Both the position numbers and the translations under genes were made by a program. DNA of 64,000 bases from Luteimicrobium xylanilyticum (GTDB taxonomy: Bacteria > Actinomycetota > Actinomycetes > Actinomycetales > Cellulomonadaceae), in contig NZ_CP045529.1 in the NCBI RefSeq assembly GCF_009429125.1, positions 868,001-932,000 on the forward strand. The letters run 5' to 3'. The notes under the pieces are model-generated. The model saw only the letters and a program-made list of their open reading frames with translations. It was not told where the DNA came from and ran no database searches. Each line of letters starts with the position of its first letter. Position 1 is the first letter of the stretch. Positions 18,763 through 27,545 of this stretch are shown here, piece after piece.

Positions 18763-18853
18763 TCGGCGGAGGGGCGAAGGTCCGACGTCGCTACGGTGGG
18801 CGTCGACCGGGGCCGCAGGGGCCTCGTGCGATCACGAGAAGGAGCTTCGGACC

Positions 18854-19150
18854 ATGGCGAACGTCAACGTCACGTACGACGAGATGCAGGGCGCGGCGAC
18901 GCGGCTGCGCGCGGGCCAGCAGCAGGCGACGGAGACGCTGCAGCACCTCCAGCAGCAGGTCGACGACCTGGTCGCGGGCGGCTTCGTGACGGACCACGCC
19001 TCGGGTGCCTTCCAGGAGTCGTACCAGGAGTTCACGTCGGGCACGACCAAGGCCGTCGCGGGTATCGAGGGCATGGCGCACTTCCTGGAGCAGGCGGCGC
19101 ACACGCTGCAGGACGTCGACACGCAGCTCGCTGCGGGCCTGCGCGGCTGA
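18854..19150 (+). CDS. ESX/WXG100-like small protein lacking the Trp turn
   Basis: 98 residues, ATG behind GAAGGAG. Two long amphipathic helices flank the turn GGFVTDHASGAF, where WXG100 proteins have W-x-G; here Phe-Val-Thr sits at that place. Gln-rich first helix (RLRAGQQQATETLQHLQQQ) and a helical C-terminus ending LQDVDTQLAAGLRG. Length and hairpin pattern fit an ESAT-6-like partner. Position after ATPase 2 mirrors the WXG100 gene after ATPase 1. It may form a heterodimer with the protein at 9213 or a homodimer of its own. Confidence 0.85.
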   Translation: MANVNVTYDEMQGAATRLRAGQQQATETLQHLQQQVDDLVAGGFVTDHASGAFQESYQEFTSGTTKAVAGIEGMAHFLEQAAHTLQDVDTQLAAGLRG

Positions 19151-19196
19151 AGCGCGGACGCGGGGGAGAAGACCGTGGAGCAGCGCGCGGATTCGC

Positions 19197-19350
19197 ATGG
19201 TGCGGCGGGTGCCCGGGCTGGCCGAGCACGTCGTTCGGCAGCGCCCGGGTGCGCTCGTGATCCCCGCCGTGACGGCGGGCGAGATGTCCGACCTCTCGTC
19301 ACGCGGACGCGGTGTGGGTCGAGGACGGCGGCGTGGCGCTCGCCGTGTAG
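19197..19350 (+). pseudogene. possible frameshifted remnant of a small gene
   Basis: An ATG at 19197 opens a frame reading GLAEHVVRQRPGALVIPAVT...GEMSDL, which looks protein-like. It turns low quality near 19293, where another frame carries SRHADAVWVEDGGVALAV and a stop at 19348-19350. A single indel near 19293 would join the two into a product of about 51 residues. No family recognised. The rest of 19351-19721 shows no gene; it leads to the fprA start. Confidence 0.3.
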
Positions 19351-19721
19351 CCGGCCTCTCGCCCGCTGCGAGCCCTGGGGACTGCCGGAAGGACGGCCCT
19401 CGAGTGCTGTCTGCGTGAGCTCACGGCGACACATTCGTCCGCGGTCTGAGACGTCCTATCCAGCGAGCGAGACGGAGGCCACACTGGTCGGGCGGGGCAG
19501 GCGTCATAGACTCGGGGGAGCACACACCCGACGACGCCGCCCCCGGCCCTACCGTCCGGGCTCGCGCCCGCACCGCCGAGCCACCCCGGCCCAGGTGGCC
19601 CGGCTCACCTCCGGGCGAGTCGCAGCGGTCGCGGACGGCGTCGGAACATCAGAGTGTCCGAGCACTGCAGTCGACGAACACGCGGTGCACGGACACGACA
19701 GTACGGAAGGCGTCCTACCAC

Positions 19722-21146
19722 GTGAGCAGCAACCGGCCTTTGCGCGTCGCCGTCGTCGGCGCCGGCCCCGCGGGCATCTACGCCTCGGACATCCTGTCCA
19801 AGACCGACCTCGACGTGAGCATCGACCTCTTCGAGCGGCTGCCCGCCCCGTTCGGTCTCGTGCGCTACGGCGTCGCGCCCGACCACCCGCGGATCAAGAT
19901 GATCATCGACGCGCTGCACAAGGTGCTGGGCCGCGGTGACATCCGCCTGATCGCGAACGTGGACTACGGGGTCGACCTCAAGCTCGACGACCTGCGCCAG
20001 TTCTACGACGCGGTGATCTTCTCGACGGGCTCCATCCGGGACGCGGCCCTGCCGATCCCCGGCATCGACCTGCCCCGGTCGTACGGTGCCGCGGACTTCG
20101 TGTCGTGGTACGACGGCCACCCTGACGTGCCGCGGACCTGGCCGCTCGACCAGCAGAAGGTCGCCGTCCTGGGCGCCGGGAACGTCGCGCTCGACGTGGC
20201 GCGCGTCCTGTCGAAGCACGCGGACGACCTCCTGCCCACCGAGATCCCGGCCAACGTGTACGAGATCCTCAAGGCGAGCCCCGTGACGGACGTGCACGTG
20301 TTCGCGCGTCGCGGCCCGGCCCAGGCGAAGTTCTCGCCGCTGGAGCTGCGCGAGCTCGGTCACGTGCCGGACGTCGACGTGATCGTCTACCCGGAGGACT
20401 TCGAGTTCGACGACGGCTCGATGGCCGCGATCAGCTCGTCGAACCAGACCAAGCAGGTCGTCAAGACCCTCACGGACTGGACGCTCAAGGACCCGTCGTC
20501 GTTCACGGCGTCGCGTCGGCTGCACCTGCACTTCCTGCACGCCCCGGCCGAGGTGCTGGGCGACGAGGAGTCGGGCGTCACGGGTCTGCGCACCGAGCGC
20601 ACGAAGCTCAACGGCGACGGCACGGTCTCCGGCACGGGCGAGTTCCACGACTGGGAGGTCGGGGCCGTGTACCGGGCTGTCGGGTACTTCGGGTCGCCGC
20701 TGGCGGAGATCCCGTTCGACGAGCTCAAGGGCGTCGTGCCGAACCGCGAGGGCCGCGTGATCGACATCGACGGCGAGCACATCCCCGGCGTGTACACGAC
20801 GGGCTGGATCAAGCGCGGCCCGGTCGGCCTCATCGGCCACACGAAGTCGGACGCGTCGGAGACGATCCGCCACCTCGTCGAGGACGCGGGGGACGCGGCC
20901 ACGACGGAGGACGGCGCCCCGACGACGCCCCTGCCGCAGGCCGTGCACCGCGACCCGCAGGCGATCCTCGACTTCCTCGCCGAGCGCGGCGTCGACGCGA
21001 TCGACTGGACGGGCTGGCTGCGGCTGGACGAGCACGAGCGCGGGCTGGGCGAGCCGCACGGCCGCAAGCGCATCAAGGTCGTGCCCCGCGACCAGCAGGT
21101 CGAGATCTCGCTGGGCCGCGCCGCACGGGCCGCGCAGCAGGACTGA
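19722..21146 (+). CDS. fprA: ferredoxin/adrenodoxin-type NADP reductase
   Basis: 474 residues, GTG start. N-terminal FAD Rossmann motif GAGPAGIYASDILS (about 11-24), the family signature RLPAPFGLVRYGVAPDHP, and an NADP-binding GAGNVALDVARVL near 150. A later GWIKRGPVGLIGHTK completes the adrenodoxin-reductase pattern. Length is usual for FprA of actinobacteria. It transfers electrons between NADPH and ferredoxins for P450, Fe-S or other redox partners in the cytoplasm. It stands alone: 370 nt free upstream and a strong terminator right after the stop. Confidence 0.93.
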   Translation: MSSNRPLRVAVVGAGPAGIYASDILSKTDLDVSIDLFERLPAPFGLVRYGVAPDHPRIKMIIDALHKVLGRGDIRLIANVDYGVDLKLDDLRQFYDAVIFSTGSIRDAALPIPGIDLPRSYGAADFVSWYDGHPDVPRTWPLDQQKVAVLGAGNVALDVARVLSKHADDLLPTEIPANVYEILKASPVTDVHVFARRGPAQAKFSPLELRELGHVPDVDVIVYPEDFEFDDGSMAAISSSNQTKQVVKTLTDWTLKDPSSFTASRRLHLHFLHAPAEVLGDEESGVTGLRTERTKLNGDGTVSGTGEFHDWEVGAVYRAVGYFGSPLAEIPFDELKGVVPNREGRVIDIDGEHIPGVYTTGWIKRGPVGLIGHTKSDASETIRHLVEDAGDAATTEDGAPTTPLPQAVHRDPQAILDFLAERGVDAIDWTGWLRLDEHERGLGEPHGRKRIKVVPRDQQVEISLGRAARAAQQD

Positions 21147-21155
21147 GCGCCCCGG

Positions 21156-21198
21156 GGCCGGCTGGGCGTCGTCGTCCACCGACGACGCCCAGCCGGCC
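21156..21198 (+). terminator. strong hairpin terminator after fprA
   Basis: Perfect 19-bp stem (21156-21174 with 21180-21198) around a 5-nt TCCAC loop, starting 9 nt after the fprA stop and followed by TT. It insulates fprA from htpX. Confidence 0.85.
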
Positions 21199-21213
21199 TT
21201 CAGCATGCCCGGG

Positions 21214-21219
21214 TAGCGT
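21214..21219 (+). promoter_or_regulatory. -10 element of a leaderless promoter for the M48 protease
   Basis: TAGCGT fits the actinobacterial TANNNT -10 and lies 6 nt before the ATG at 21226, so transcription should start at or next to the start codon. No Shine-Dalgarno is present, in agreement. Confidence 0.6.
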
Positions 21220-21225
21220 GGGTCC

Positions 21226-22116
21226 ATGGGACACCGTCATTTCAACGGCCTCAAGACCGCGCTGCTCTTCGGCGTGCTGTGGGCCGTGCTCCTGGCGATC
21301 TGGGCGCTGTTCTTCCGCAACTCGGTGGGCATGCTGTGGTTCTTCGTGTTCCTCGGCCTCGCCTCGACCGCGTACGGGTACTGGAACTCGGACAAGATCG
21401 CGATCCGCTCGATGCAGGCCTACCCGGTCACCGAGCAGGAGCAGCCCGTCATGTACCGCGTGGTGCGTGAGCTCTCCGCGCGCGCGAACCAGCCGATGCC
21501 GAAGCTCTACGTGTCGCCGACGCAGGCGCCCAACGCGTTCGCCACGGGCCGCAACCCCCAGAAGGCGGCGGTCTGCTGCACGGAGGGGATCCTGCAGATC
21601 CTGGACGAGCGCGAGCTGCGCGGCGTGCTCGGGCACGAGCTCATGCACGTGTACAACCGCGACATCCTCACGTCCTCCATCGCAGCGGCGGTCGCGGGCG
21701 TCATCACGTCGCTCGCGCAGTTCCTGCTGTTCTTCGGTGGGGGTGGCGACCGCCGCGACAACAACGGCGGCAACGCCATCGCCGCGATCGCCCTGGCGAT
21801 CCTGGCCCCCCTCGCCGCGACGGTGATCCAGCTCGCCATCTCGCGCACGCGCGAGTACGACGCCGACGAGGACGGCGCTACGCTGACGGGCGACCCGATG
21901 GCTCTCGCGTCGGCTCTGCGCAAGCTCGAGAGCGGCACCCAGGCCGCCCCGCTGCCTGCCGACCAGAAGCTCGTCGACGTCTCGCACCTCATGATCGCCA
22001 ACCCGTTCAAGGCCGGCGCCGTCTCGAAGCTGTTCTCGACCCACCCGCCCATGGCGGACCGGATCCAGCGCCTCGAGTCGATGGCCGGGCAGCAGGGCGG
22101 CATCACCTACTACTGA
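21226..22116 (+). CDS. htpX: HtpX-like M48 membrane metalloprotease
   Basis: 296 residues. Two membrane helices near 10-50, the zinc motif HELMH in VLGHELMHVYNRD near 137, two further hydrophobic stretches (about 150-172 and 183-206), then the third-ligand region SRTREYDADEDGA. This is the standard HtpX layout; the family degrades misfolded membrane proteins with the active site facing the cytoplasm. The last residues (STHPPMADRIQRL) are the conserved M48 tail. A leaderless promoter precedes it and map follows 28 nt downstream, likely co-transcribed. Confidence 0.93.
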   Translation: MGHRHFNGLKTALLFGVLWAVLLAIWALFFRNSVGMLWFFVFLGLASTAYGYWNSDKIAIRSMQAYPVTEQEQPVMYRVVRELSARANQPMPKLYVSPTQAPNAFATGRNPQKAAVCCTEGILQILDERELRGVLGHELMHVYNRDILTSSIAAAVAGVITSLAQFLLFFGGGGDRRDNNGGNAIAAIALAILAPLAATVIQLAISRTREYDADEDGATLTGDPMALASALRKLESGTQAAPLPADQKLVDVSHLMIANPFKAGAVSKLFSTHPPMADRIQRLESMAGQQGGITYY

Positions 22117-22144
22117 GCACCACGACCGACTGGAGCGCACGCCC

Positions 22145-22909
22145 GTGGCACTGAAGACCCCCGGTGAGATCGACGGAATGCGGGAGGCGGGGCGCGTCGT
22201 CGCCCGCGCCCTGCAGGCGTGCCGTGAGGCGGCCGCCGTCGGGGTGACGATGAAGGAGCTCGACCAGGTCGCGCGCGACGTCATCTTCGGCGCGGGCGCG
22301 ACCTCGCCGTTCCTGGACTACCACCCGTCCTGGGCGCCCACGCCCTTCCCCGGTGTCATCTGCGCGAGCGTGAACGACGAGGTCGTCCACGGCATCCCCA
22401 CCGACTACGCGATCGCCGACGGCGACCTCGTGAGCATCGACTGCGGCGCCACCCTCGACGGGTGGACGGGCGACGCGGCGGTCTCGTTCGTCGTCGGTAA
22501 CGCCCGGCCCGAGGACCTCGAGCTCATCGCTACCACCGAGCGCGCGCTCGAAGCGGGGATCGCGGCGTCGACGGTGGGCAACCGTATCGGCGACATCGGC
22601 CACGCGATCGACCGGATCGCCCGCAAGGGCCGCTACGGCAACCTCGAGGACCACGGCGGCCACGGCATCGGCCACACGATGCACGAGGACCCGTTCATCC
22701 CCAACGAGGGTCGTCGGCACAAGGGCGCCGAGCTCCGTGCGGGCATGACGATCGCGATCGAGCCGATGTTCATCCTCGGCGGCTCGGGCGCGTACCGGTA
22801 CGGGGACGACGGCTGGACGCTCCTGTCGTGCGACGGCGGCCGCGCTGCGCACGTCGAGCACAGCATCGCGATCACGGACGACGGCCCGCAGATCCTCACC
22901 GCGCTCTGA
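22145..22909 (+). CDS. map: methionine aminopeptidase type I
   Basis: 254 residues, GTG start. Removes the initiator Met from new proteins in the cytoplasm. The five metal ligands can be followed: Asp in SIDCGATLDGW, Asp in TGDAAVSF, His in GHGIGHTMHEDP, Glu in AIEPMF and Glu in AHVEHSIAIT. The DYHPSW and GVICASVNDEVVHGIP segments are typical of the active-site cleft. Length is that of the short bacterial type without an N-terminal zinc extension. It follows htpX and ends before a large palindrome at a convergent junction. Confidence 0.95.
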   Translation: MALKTPGEIDGMREAGRVVARALQACREAAAVGVTMKELDQVARDVIFGAGATSPFLDYHPSWAPTPFPGVICASVNDEVVHGIPTDYAIADGDLVSIDCGATLDGWTGDAAVSFVVGNARPEDLELIATTERALEAGIAASTVGNRIGDIGHAIDRIARKGRYGNLEDHGGHGIGHTMHEDPFIPNEGRRHKGAELRAGMTIAIEPMFILGGSGAYRYGDDGWTLLSCDGGRAAHVEHSIAITDDGPQILTAL

Positions 22910-22944
22910 CCGCCCGCTGAGCGCCGCCACGGCCCACCACCCTC

Positions 22945-23028
22945 CGCCGAGCACGGGGTCTCCGTCCGTCCGCTGACGCGGACGGACGGAGACCCCGTCG
23001 TCGCGGGGCGGGAACCCCGTGCTCGGCG
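22945..23028. repeat. nested double palindrome at a convergent junction, copy B
   Basis: An inner perfect 21-bp stem (22953-22973 with 22978-22998, loop TGAC) is overlapped by a second perfect pair of 14-bp arms (22945-22958 with 23015-23028) of sequence CGCCGAGCACGGGG. The ACGGGG at 22953 can pair with either partner, so two structures compete. It lies between map (plus) and the phosphoesterase gene (minus) and probably also ends both transcripts. Its ends match those of the palindrome at 29291. Confidence 0.8.
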
Positions 23029-23064
23029 ACCGGTCGCCCGGTCGCCGACGGCGCGGCGCCGGTC

Positions 23065-24852
23065 TCAGAAGAACCAGCGCGACCCGACGGGTGAACCGCG
23101 ACCCCAGCCGCGGCCGGGCTCCGAGGGCGAGCCGTGCCCGTGCCCGTGTCCCGGCTCGGTCGGCCCGGAGCCGGGCTTCGACGGCGACGGCGCGACGACG
23201 GACTTCACGGCCCCGTTCGCCTTGAGCACGACCTGCGGCGCCTTGGCCCGGCCGAAGCTGAACATCGACTGGATCGACCCGGCGGTCGCGTCGAACGACG
23301 CGTCGCCGATCCGCCCGGTCTTCCAGTTGTCCTCGACGAAGCGCAGGACCGAGGCCTGGTTCGTCTCGGTGTGGTCGACGTAGTTCGTCTTCGCGTAGGG
23401 CGAGATGACGACGAGCGGCAGCCGCTGGCTGGGCCCGCAGCGGTCGGCGTAGCCGCCGGCGACGGCCTTCACCGAGGTGCAGAGCGTCGTGTCACCGTTG
23501 GCGGTGTCGTTCGATCCGTTGGCGACGGTGGGGGCGACGTGGTCGTACCACCCGTCGGAGTCGTCGTAGGAGATGACGATCGCGGTGCTGTCCCAGTACG
23601 CCGACCTCTGGATCGCGTTGATCTCCTTGACGAGGAACTTCTGCTCGTCCAGGGGGTCGGAGTAGGACGCGTGCCCGTCCTGGGCCATGGGCGCCTTGAG
23701 GAAGGACACGCTGGGCAGGTAGCCCTTCGTGAGGGCGGTGTCGAAGTCGGTCAGGTCGTACTGGTGGTTCGCCTGGTCCGTCTGCCCGATCTTCGCCGTG
23801 GTCGACGGCGGCAGGTGGTGGGGGTTCGACGTCGACTTGTAGTACGCGAACGGGTTGTGGTGCGGCGAGTAGTCGACGACGGAGGAGCCCGCGACGTTGG
23901 TGGTCGTCGAGTCGCACCTCGCGTAGTCGCCGGACTTGCCGTCCCAGGTCGTCGTCGGGCGGAAGCCGCCCTGGAACCAGCCCCACGTGACGTTCTTGGC
24001 GTTGAGCAGGTCGCCGATGTTCTTGCCCTGCATCCCGACGAGCGCGTTGCTCGACGTGTGGTCGTTGTCGGCGCAGTCGTCGTAGACCGGGTCGGGGTCC
24101 GCGGTGACGGTGCCGACGCCGTTCGCGTCGGGGGACTTGACGCCGTACGCGTCGGGCGTCGAGGTCTGCTCGCCGGTCTTCGGGTCGTAGGAGACGGCGC
24201 CGTGCGTCTGGCCCGACGCGAGGTTGAGCGCGCCGGGGGTGGACGGTCCGAACGTGGTGTCCCAGCTGTTGTCGCTCATGGCGTAGTGCTGGGCGTAGTT
24301 CCACAGGGCGGTGACGGTGTTGCCGTCGTAGTAGTCCATGCCGAGTCCGGGCGCGCCGAACTGGCCGGTGCAGGTGTCCTTGCTCGTGTTCTGCACGAAC
24401 CGGTCCATGTAGCCGTTGTCCACGGCGAGCTGCTCGGGCCCGTAGTTGTGGTTCTGGTCGCACGTGACGGCCTCGTCGGGCGAGAGGCGCTGGGGGGCGT
24501 ACAGGTTGGGGTTCTTCTTCAGCAGCCCGGCGGACTTCACGGTGTCGGCCTTCGGCGTGTGCTTCGCGGCCTTGAACGTCGTGCCGTCGGTGTTGGTGGC
24601 CTTCGGGTACGTCGCGAAGTAGTGGTCGAACGACACGTTCTCGTCGAAGATCACGACGAGGTGCTGGATGGGCGTCGTCGTGCCCGACGAGCCCGAGCCC
24701 TTCGACCGCGACGACGAGGTCGTCGTGGTGGTCCGGGCAGTCGCGTGGTGGCTCGACGCGACGGCAGGCAGGACGCCTCCGCCGGCGAGCGCGAGCCCGG
24801 CGATCGCTGCGGCGGACGCGACGGCGCGCGTCCGCGTGGCGAACAGAGCCAT
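23065..24852 (-). CDS. secreted phosphoesterase (phospholipase C/acid phosphatase AcpA family)
   Basis: 595 residues from the ATG at 24852. A Sec signal peptide covers about 1-32 (basic start, hydrophobic core, AVAS). The catalytic block begins IQHLVVIFDENVSFDHYFATYP, as in the PF04185 phosphoesterase family; later YDDSDGWYDHVAP and RLPLVVISPYAKTNYVDHT supply metal and phosphate ligands. The last 50 residues are Gly/His/Pro-rich and probably disordered. It should cleave phosphodiesters or phosphomonoesters outside the cell. It is the third gene behind efeO and efeB (34-nt gap), so it may be expressed with iron uptake. The exact substrate cannot be told. Confidence 0.9.
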   Translation of the reverse strand: MALFATRTRAVASAAAIAGLALAGGGVLPAVASSHHATARTTTTTSSSRSKGSGSSGTTTPIQHLVVIFDENVSFDHYFATYPKATNTDGTTFKAAKHTPKADTVKSAGLLKKNPNLYAPQRLSPDEAVTCDQNHNYGPEQLAVDNGYMDRFVQNTSKDTCTGQFGAPGLGMDYYDGNTVTALWNYAQHYAMSDNSWDTTFGPSTPGALNLASGQTHGAVSYDPKTGEQTSTPDAYGVKSPDANGVGTVTADPDPVYDDCADNDHTSSNALVGMQGKNIGDLLNAKNVTWGWFQGGFRPTTTWDGKSGDYARCDSTTTNVAGSSVVDYSPHHNPFAYYKSTSNPHHLPPSTTAKIGQTDQANHQYDLTDFDTALTKGYLPSVSFLKAPMAQDGHASYSDPLDEQKFLVKEINAIQRSAYWDSTAIVISYDDSDGWYDHVAPTVANGSNDTANGDTTLCTSVKAVAGGYADRCGPSQRLPLVVISPYAKTNYVDHTETNQASVLRFVEDNWKTGRIGDASFDATAGSIQSMFSFGRAKAPQVVLKANGAVKSVVAPSPSKPGSGPTEPGHGHGHGSPSEPGRGWGRGSPVGSRWFF

Positions 24853-24887
24853 GGGGGTGCCTCTCTGTGAGGGGATGGGGGCGGTTC

Positions 24888-26237
24888 TCAGGCGAGCAGC
24901 CGGCTGGCGTACCAGTCGTCCGCAGCCCTCACTCCCGGGAGCGCGAAGTAGTAGCCGCCCCCGAAGGGTGAGATGTAGTCGACGAGCGGTTCGCCCTCGA
25001 GGCGCTTCTGCACCGCGACGAACTGCCGGTCGAGGTCCTGGTTGAACGCGACGAACACGAGCCCCATGTCGAGGTTGCCGTTGGCGTCCGTGCCGGCGTC
25101 GTAGTTGTAGGGCCGGCGCAGCATCCGCAGCCGCTCGGAGCCGGGGCTGCGCGGGTTCGCGAGCCGGATGTGCGCGTCCATCTGGATGACGTCGCCGGTG
25201 GGGTCGCGCTCCAGGTGGGGGTCGTCGAACTCGTGCGTCCCGGTGAGCGGGGCGCCCGTGTCGCGGCGGCGGCCGAACATGTTCTCCTGCTCGTGCAGGG
25301 AGACCCGGTCCCAGAACTCGACGAGCATGCGGATGAGACGGACCACGTGGTACGTCCCGCCCGTGGTCCACGCGGGCTCGACCACCGCGGGCAGGCCGTC
25401 GACGGCGGCCACCGTGCCGGCCTTCGTCCACACGACGTCGCCCATGGTGCGCGGGTCGCCGGTCGCCGGGTTCGCCGTCCCGTCCTTGAACCCCATGAGG
25501 TTCCGCGGGGTGCCGCTCGGTCGCGGCGGTGACGCGAAGCCGTCCTGCCGCCACCGCACCTGCATCGCCCCCCGAGTCGCGCGCGTGAGGTCGCGCACGG
25601 CGTGCACGACGACGTCCACGTCGTCCGCGCAGACCTGCAGCAGGAGGTCGCCGTCGCAGCGCGCGCGGTCGAGGGCGTCGTCGGCGAAAGTGTCCATGGC
25701 CCGCAGGCGCGCGGGCTTGCGGTCGGCCAGCCCGAAGCGGTGGTCGAACAGGGACGCGCCGACGGACGTCGTGATCGTGAGGCCTCCCGGCACGACGTCG
25801 ACGCCGAGGACGCCCGAGTCGGAGGGTGGCGCCCCGGGGCCGCCGCTGACCTGGGTGCCGCCGGTCGTGAGGAACCGTGCCCGGTCGGTGAGCGCGCGGA
25901 ACAGCTCCTCGAGCTCCGCGCGCGATCCGGCGGTGACGTCGAGCGCGAGGAACGCGGCGTGCCTCTGCAGGGGAGTGAGGATGCCTGCCTGCTGCGGCCC
26001 GTGGAACACGACCGTGCGTCCGGGGTCGGACGCGGTGACTGTCGTCGCCGCCGCGGCGCCGGTGGGGGAGGTCGTCGCGTGGTCGACGGCTCCCACGGCG
26101 CGGGGCGTCAGGACGCCGAGACCGACGACGCCCGCGGCCCCGGCCGCCGAGCGCAGGAACGTGCGACGCCCGAGCCCGGGGGGCCTCACGTCTGCCTCGG
26201 GTCGTGTCGGGACGGTGGCGGTGTCGGGGTGGTTCAC
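24888..26237 (-). CDS. efeB: Dyp-type peroxidase/deferrochelatase EfeB, Tat-exported
   Basis: 449 residues, GTG start overlapping the efeO stop by 4 nt. A twin-arginine signal lies near 24-50 (GRRTFLRSAAG). The DyP hallmark G-x-x-D-G appears in MGFKDGTANP; a conserved heme-ligand region follows (LHEQENMFGRRRDTGAP). EfeB is a periplasm-side heme peroxidase that acts with EfeO in EfeUOB iron uptake, and has been proposed to release iron from heme. The order efeO-efeB is the standard one. Confidence 0.94.
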   Translation of the reverse strand: MNHPDTATVPTRPEADVRPPGLGRRTFLRSAAGAAGVVGLGVLTPRAVGAVDHATTSPTGAAAATTVTASDPGRTVVFHGPQQAGILTPLQRHAAFLALDVTAGSRAELEELFRALTDRARFLTTGGTQVSGGPGAPPSDSGVLGVDVVPGGLTITTSVGASLFDHRFGLADRKPARLRAMDTFADDALDRARCDGDLLLQVCADDVDVVVHAVRDLTRATRGAMQVRWRQDGFASPPRPSGTPRNLMGFKDGTANPATGDPRTMGDVVWTKAGTVAAVDGLPAVVEPAWTTGGTYHVVRLIRMLVEFWDRVSLHEQENMFGRRRDTGAPLTGTHEFDDPHLERDPTGDVIQMDAHIRLANPRSPGSERLRMLRRPYNYDAGTDANGNLDMGLVFVAFNQDLDRQFVAVQKRLEGEPLVDYISPFGGGYYFALPGVRAADDWYASRLLA

Positions 26238-27493
26238 AGGGCCCTCCGGGGGTCGGCGAGCGCGGCCACGGTGGCGAGGCGCTCGACGCAGGTGTCGACC
26301 TCGGCGTCGAGGCGCTCACGCTGCGTGGTGGTCAGGTCGGTGCGAGGCGTCCAGCGGCCGTCCTGGTCGTAGCCACGCAGGGTGCGCTCGAGCCTGTCGA
26401 GGGCGTCGTCCACGTCCGTGAGGTCGACTCCGCGCGCCTTCAGCAGCGGCCGGAGCGCGTCGAGCGGCGCCCGGGTGCCCGCCACCCCGGCCCGGATCTC
26501 CGCGAGCGTCGTCCCGCTCGCGCCGTCCGCAACCCCGCTGAGCTGCACCTGGACGGCGTCCTCGAGGATCTCGTGCGCGCGGATCCCGAGGTCGATCGGG
26601 TCGACCTGGGCGGTGCGGAACGCGACCCGCAGGGACGCGACGTCGGCGACCAGCGCGCGGGTCACGGGCCGGACGGCGCTCGCGGACCGGCCCGCCCACA
26701 GCAGCGCCTCGATCCGGCGGAACCCCGTGAGGTCGTGGTCGGCGAGCGCCGTGGTGCCCGTGGTCGGGAGGCCGTCGATGGCGTCGCCGAGGTCGCCGAA
26801 CGCGTCGTACGCGCCACCGAGCGTCCCGTAGGTCGAGTGGGCGGTGAGCCAGTCCCGGCGGGCGGCGGCGAGGTCGCCGCGCGCGACGTCGTCGTCCAGG
26901 GTCCGGACCTGGCGCGCGAGGGTGCCGAGGTGCGCCGCGACCCAGACCTCGTAGGTCTTGACGGCGGGCACGAGGTCGGCCTGCGTGATCGGGACGATCC
27001 CAGGGGTCGCCGTCGCGCCCGCCGGGAGGGTGCCCGTCACGTGGAAGACCGGCCCGAGCACGGGCTCCTCGTCGGCCTGGACGCAGACGATCCGGTAGCT
27101 CCCGGGGGCGAGCGTGACCTCTCCGGAAGCCGCGCCGCCCGCGCCGATGGACTCGAGCTCGAGGTACTCACGGGCCTTCGTCATGCCGGCGGCGGCGTCC
27201 GCGACGACGACGTCCATGCCGCCGGTCGAGGTGTTGGTGGCGTCGAGCCGCCAGGTTCCGGCCGCGCCGCCGTGCCAGCCGGCCCCGCAGTCGCTCTGCC
27301 CGGCGCTCACGTGCACCGAGAGGTGCGTCGCCGCGTCCGCGGTGACTCCGGCGCGCGCGGCGCCCGACCCGGTGCAGCCCCCGAGGCCGAGCGCCACCAG
27401 GACGAGCGCGACGGCGACGCCGGCGGTGCGTCGCCGCGCGCTGCGGCGCGCCGTAGCGGGCGGCCGCGTGGGTCCGGTTCGTGCAGGGGGCAT
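26234..27493 (-). CDS. efeO: iron-uptake lipoprotein EfeO (cupredoxin plus M75)
   Basis: 419 residues from the ATG at 27493, chosen because AAGGAGGAG lies just upstream; an earlier ATG in the frame has no such site. A lipoprotein signal ends in the lipobox LGLGGC near 45. Then a cupredoxin-like domain (LDATNTSTGGMDVVVAD) and an M75/imelysin helical domain with H-x-x-E in RAHEILEDAV. EfeO collects iron outside the membrane and passes it to the EfeU permease. No efeU is present: the upstream neighbour is a divergent unrelated gene, so the permease must be elsewhere or absent. Confidence 0.92.
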   Translation of the reverse strand: MPPARTGPTRPPATARRSARRRTAGVAVALVLVALGLGGCTGSGAARAGVTADAATHLSVHVSAGQSDCGAGWHGGAAGTWRLDATNTSTGGMDVVVADAAAGMTKAREYLELESIGAGGAASGEVTLAPGSYRIVCVQADEEPVLGPVFHVTGTLPAGATATPGIVPITQADLVPAVKTYEVWVAAHLGTLARQVRTLDDDVARGDLAAARRDWLTAHSTYGTLGGAYDAFGDLGDAIDGLPTTGTTALADHDLTGFRRIEALLWAGRSASAVRPVTRALVADVASLRVAFRTAQVDPIDLGIRAHEILEDAVQVQLSGVADGASGTTLAEIRAGVAGTRAPLDALRPLLKARGVDLTDVDDALDRLERTLRGYDQDGRWTPRTDLTTTQRERLDAEVDTCVERLATVAALADPRRAL

Positions 27494-27545
27494 GCGCGGG
27501 CTCCTCCTTCGGGGGAGCGACGCGCTCCCGGACGACCGTAGGTAG

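Noticed and set aside
26204-27541. Plus-strand open frame across efeO
   Set aside because: Antisense to efeO, low-complexity Arg/Gly/Ala/Val composition and no ribosome site.
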